Positions 40,547 through 41,137 of a DNA stretch of 41,137 nucleotides are shown one piece after another. Source of the stretch: Paracoccaceae bacterium (GTDB lineage: Bacteria; Pseudomonadota; Alphaproteobacteria; Rhizobiales; Stappiaceae); the NCBI GenBank assembly GCA_013373445.1, contig JABXHV010000088.1:1-41137 (forward strand), given 5' to 3'. Every line of letters starts with the position of its first letter. Position 1 is the first letter of the stretch. Under the pieces are notes generated by a model that made no database searches, had not been told where the DNA came from, and worked only from the letters and a program-made list of their open reading frames with translations. A program made the position numbers and the translations under genes.

Positions 40547-41137
40547 GCGACAAGACCACCGAGCTTTCTGAAGATGAATTGAACGCCCGTCATGCGGACA
40601 AGATGCGCAAGAAAAAAGCTGCGCGCGACAAGATCATGGCAACCAAGACCATCGAGAAGGGGTTGCTGATCGTCCACACAGGAAAAGGCAAGGGCAAGTC
40701 CACCGCCGGGTTCGGCATGGTGTTTCGCTCGTTAGGCCACGGACACAAAGTCGGAGTGGTGCAATTCGTCAAGGGACGCATTGAAACGGGCGAACGCATG
40801 GCGCTCGAGCGGTTTTCCGATCTTGTGACCATCAAGCGCATGGGAGAAGGTTTCACTTGGGAGACCCAGGACCGCCAACGCGACATTGATGCGGCAAGGC
40901 AGGCCTGGGAGGCCGCGAAAGAGATGATCACTTCGGGCGATTACCGGCTGATTCTGTGCGATGAGCTGAACATCGTGTTGCGTTACGACTATTTACCAAT
41001 CGCGGAAGTGGTCGATTTCCTAAAGAATGAAAAGCCGGAAGATGTGCATGTGGTCATCACGGGTCGCAATGCGAAAGACGAACTTATAGACATCGCCGAT
41101 CTGGTCACCGAGATGACCCAGATCAAACATCCCTTCC
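40543..41137 (+). CDS. cobO: Cob(I)yrinic acid a,c-diamide adenosyltransferase (3' end outside window)
   Basis: Attaches the 5'-deoxyadenosyl group to cobalt after its reduction, following CobNST. The open frame starts at ATG 40543, inside the cobN stop (ATGA), and stays open to the window end with 198 codons; family length is about 200-215, so only the last few residues are missing. P-loop GKGKGKST near residue 48, VGVVQFVKGR, GEGFTWETQD and the LILCDELNIVLRYDYLP Walker-B-like region mark it as CobO/CobA-type (not PduO or EutT). The N-terminal lysine/arginine-rich helix (about 15-35) is normal for the family. Confidence 0.94.
   Translation, partial: MSDKTTELSEDELNARHADKMRKKKAARDKIMATKTIEKGLLIVHTGKGKGKSTAGFGMVFRSLGHGHKVGVVQFVKGRIETGERMALERFSDLVTIKRMGEGFTWETQDRQRDIDAARQAWEAAKEMITSGDYRLILCDELNIVLRYDYLPIAEVVDFLKNEKPEDVHVVITGRNAKDELIDIADLVTEMTQIKHPF

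Overview
The window looks like the chromosome of an aerobic alphaproteobacterium, most likely Hyphomicrobiales-like and possibly close to marine Stappiaceae such as Roseibium/Labrenzia or Pseudovibrio. This is inferred from gene content and gene order, not from a search: an Aap-type general amino-acid transporter (J-Q-M-P), an alphaproteobacterial NDUFS4-like complex I subunit, a two-domain cold-shock protein, a RirA-like box, and an aerobic (CobN/CobO) cobalamin operon under a riboswitch. Base composition looks mid-50s % GC by eye. Four tRNA genes (Glu, Pro, Arg, Asn) are scattered along it. I see no insertion sequence, prophage, integrase or CRISPR array. Two genes are cut by the edges: livH at the left and cobO at the right.

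Layout. 1-3.6 kb: the end of a branched-chain-amino-acid-type ABC importer operon (livH-livM-livG-livF) closed by a strong terminator. 3.8-10.7 kb: mostly single genes (ornithine cyclodeaminase family, GNAT, glyoxalase I, Sir2 deacylase, dual cold-shock protein, DUF192, complex I subunit, small hypotheticals) and three tRNAs. 11-14.6 kb: an orphan winged-helix/BTAD regulator, then a convergent pair (CAP-domain lipoprotein and cyclic-nucleotide-type phosphodiesterase). 14.8-18.8 kb: a four-gene envelope-lipid cassette (ArnT-like GT39/83 transferase, LpxE-like phosphatase, polyprenyl-phosphate sugar synthase, LAB_N protein). 18.9-24.8 kb: metC, divergent from aapJQMP. 25-30.8 kb: META-domain protein, 3-mercaptopyruvate sulfurtransferase, LysE exporter, cysteine synthase, cyclopropane fatty acid synthase and an unknown exported protein. 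31-34.2 kb: a TonB energy-transducing operon (unknown exported protein, exbB, exbD, exbD, tonB) whose promoter carries a RirA-type box over its -35. 34.8-41.1 kb: cobalamin riboswitch, a 17-codon leader ORF, then cobU/cobP, cobW, cobN and cobO.

How the genes work together. The cobalamin operon covers cobalt insertion (CobN, probably with CobW as metal chaperone), adenosylation (CobO) and nucleotide-loop activation (CobU/CobP), with B12 feedback through the riboswitch. The adjacent TonB system is the kind of machine that energises outer-membrane uptake of iron chelates or cobalamin, so the two blocks may be functionally linked, although no receptor gene lies between them. MetC, SseA and CysK form a loose sulfur amino-acid neighbourhood next to the amino-acid importer and a LysE exporter.

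Best candidates for something new: (i) the TonB operon has two ExbD proteins, and the second has Asn in place of the normally essential transmembrane Asp, alongside an unknown exported four-cysteine protein; (ii) the four-gene lipid-glycosylation cassette whose transferase has a roughly 100-residue acidic cytoplasmic tail; (iii) a cobalamin riboswitch that appears to control a short leader ORF overlapping the cobU start; (iv) a perfect 13-bp inverted repeat between the TonB operon and tRNA-Asn; (v) a double-hairpin region between aapJ and aapQ.
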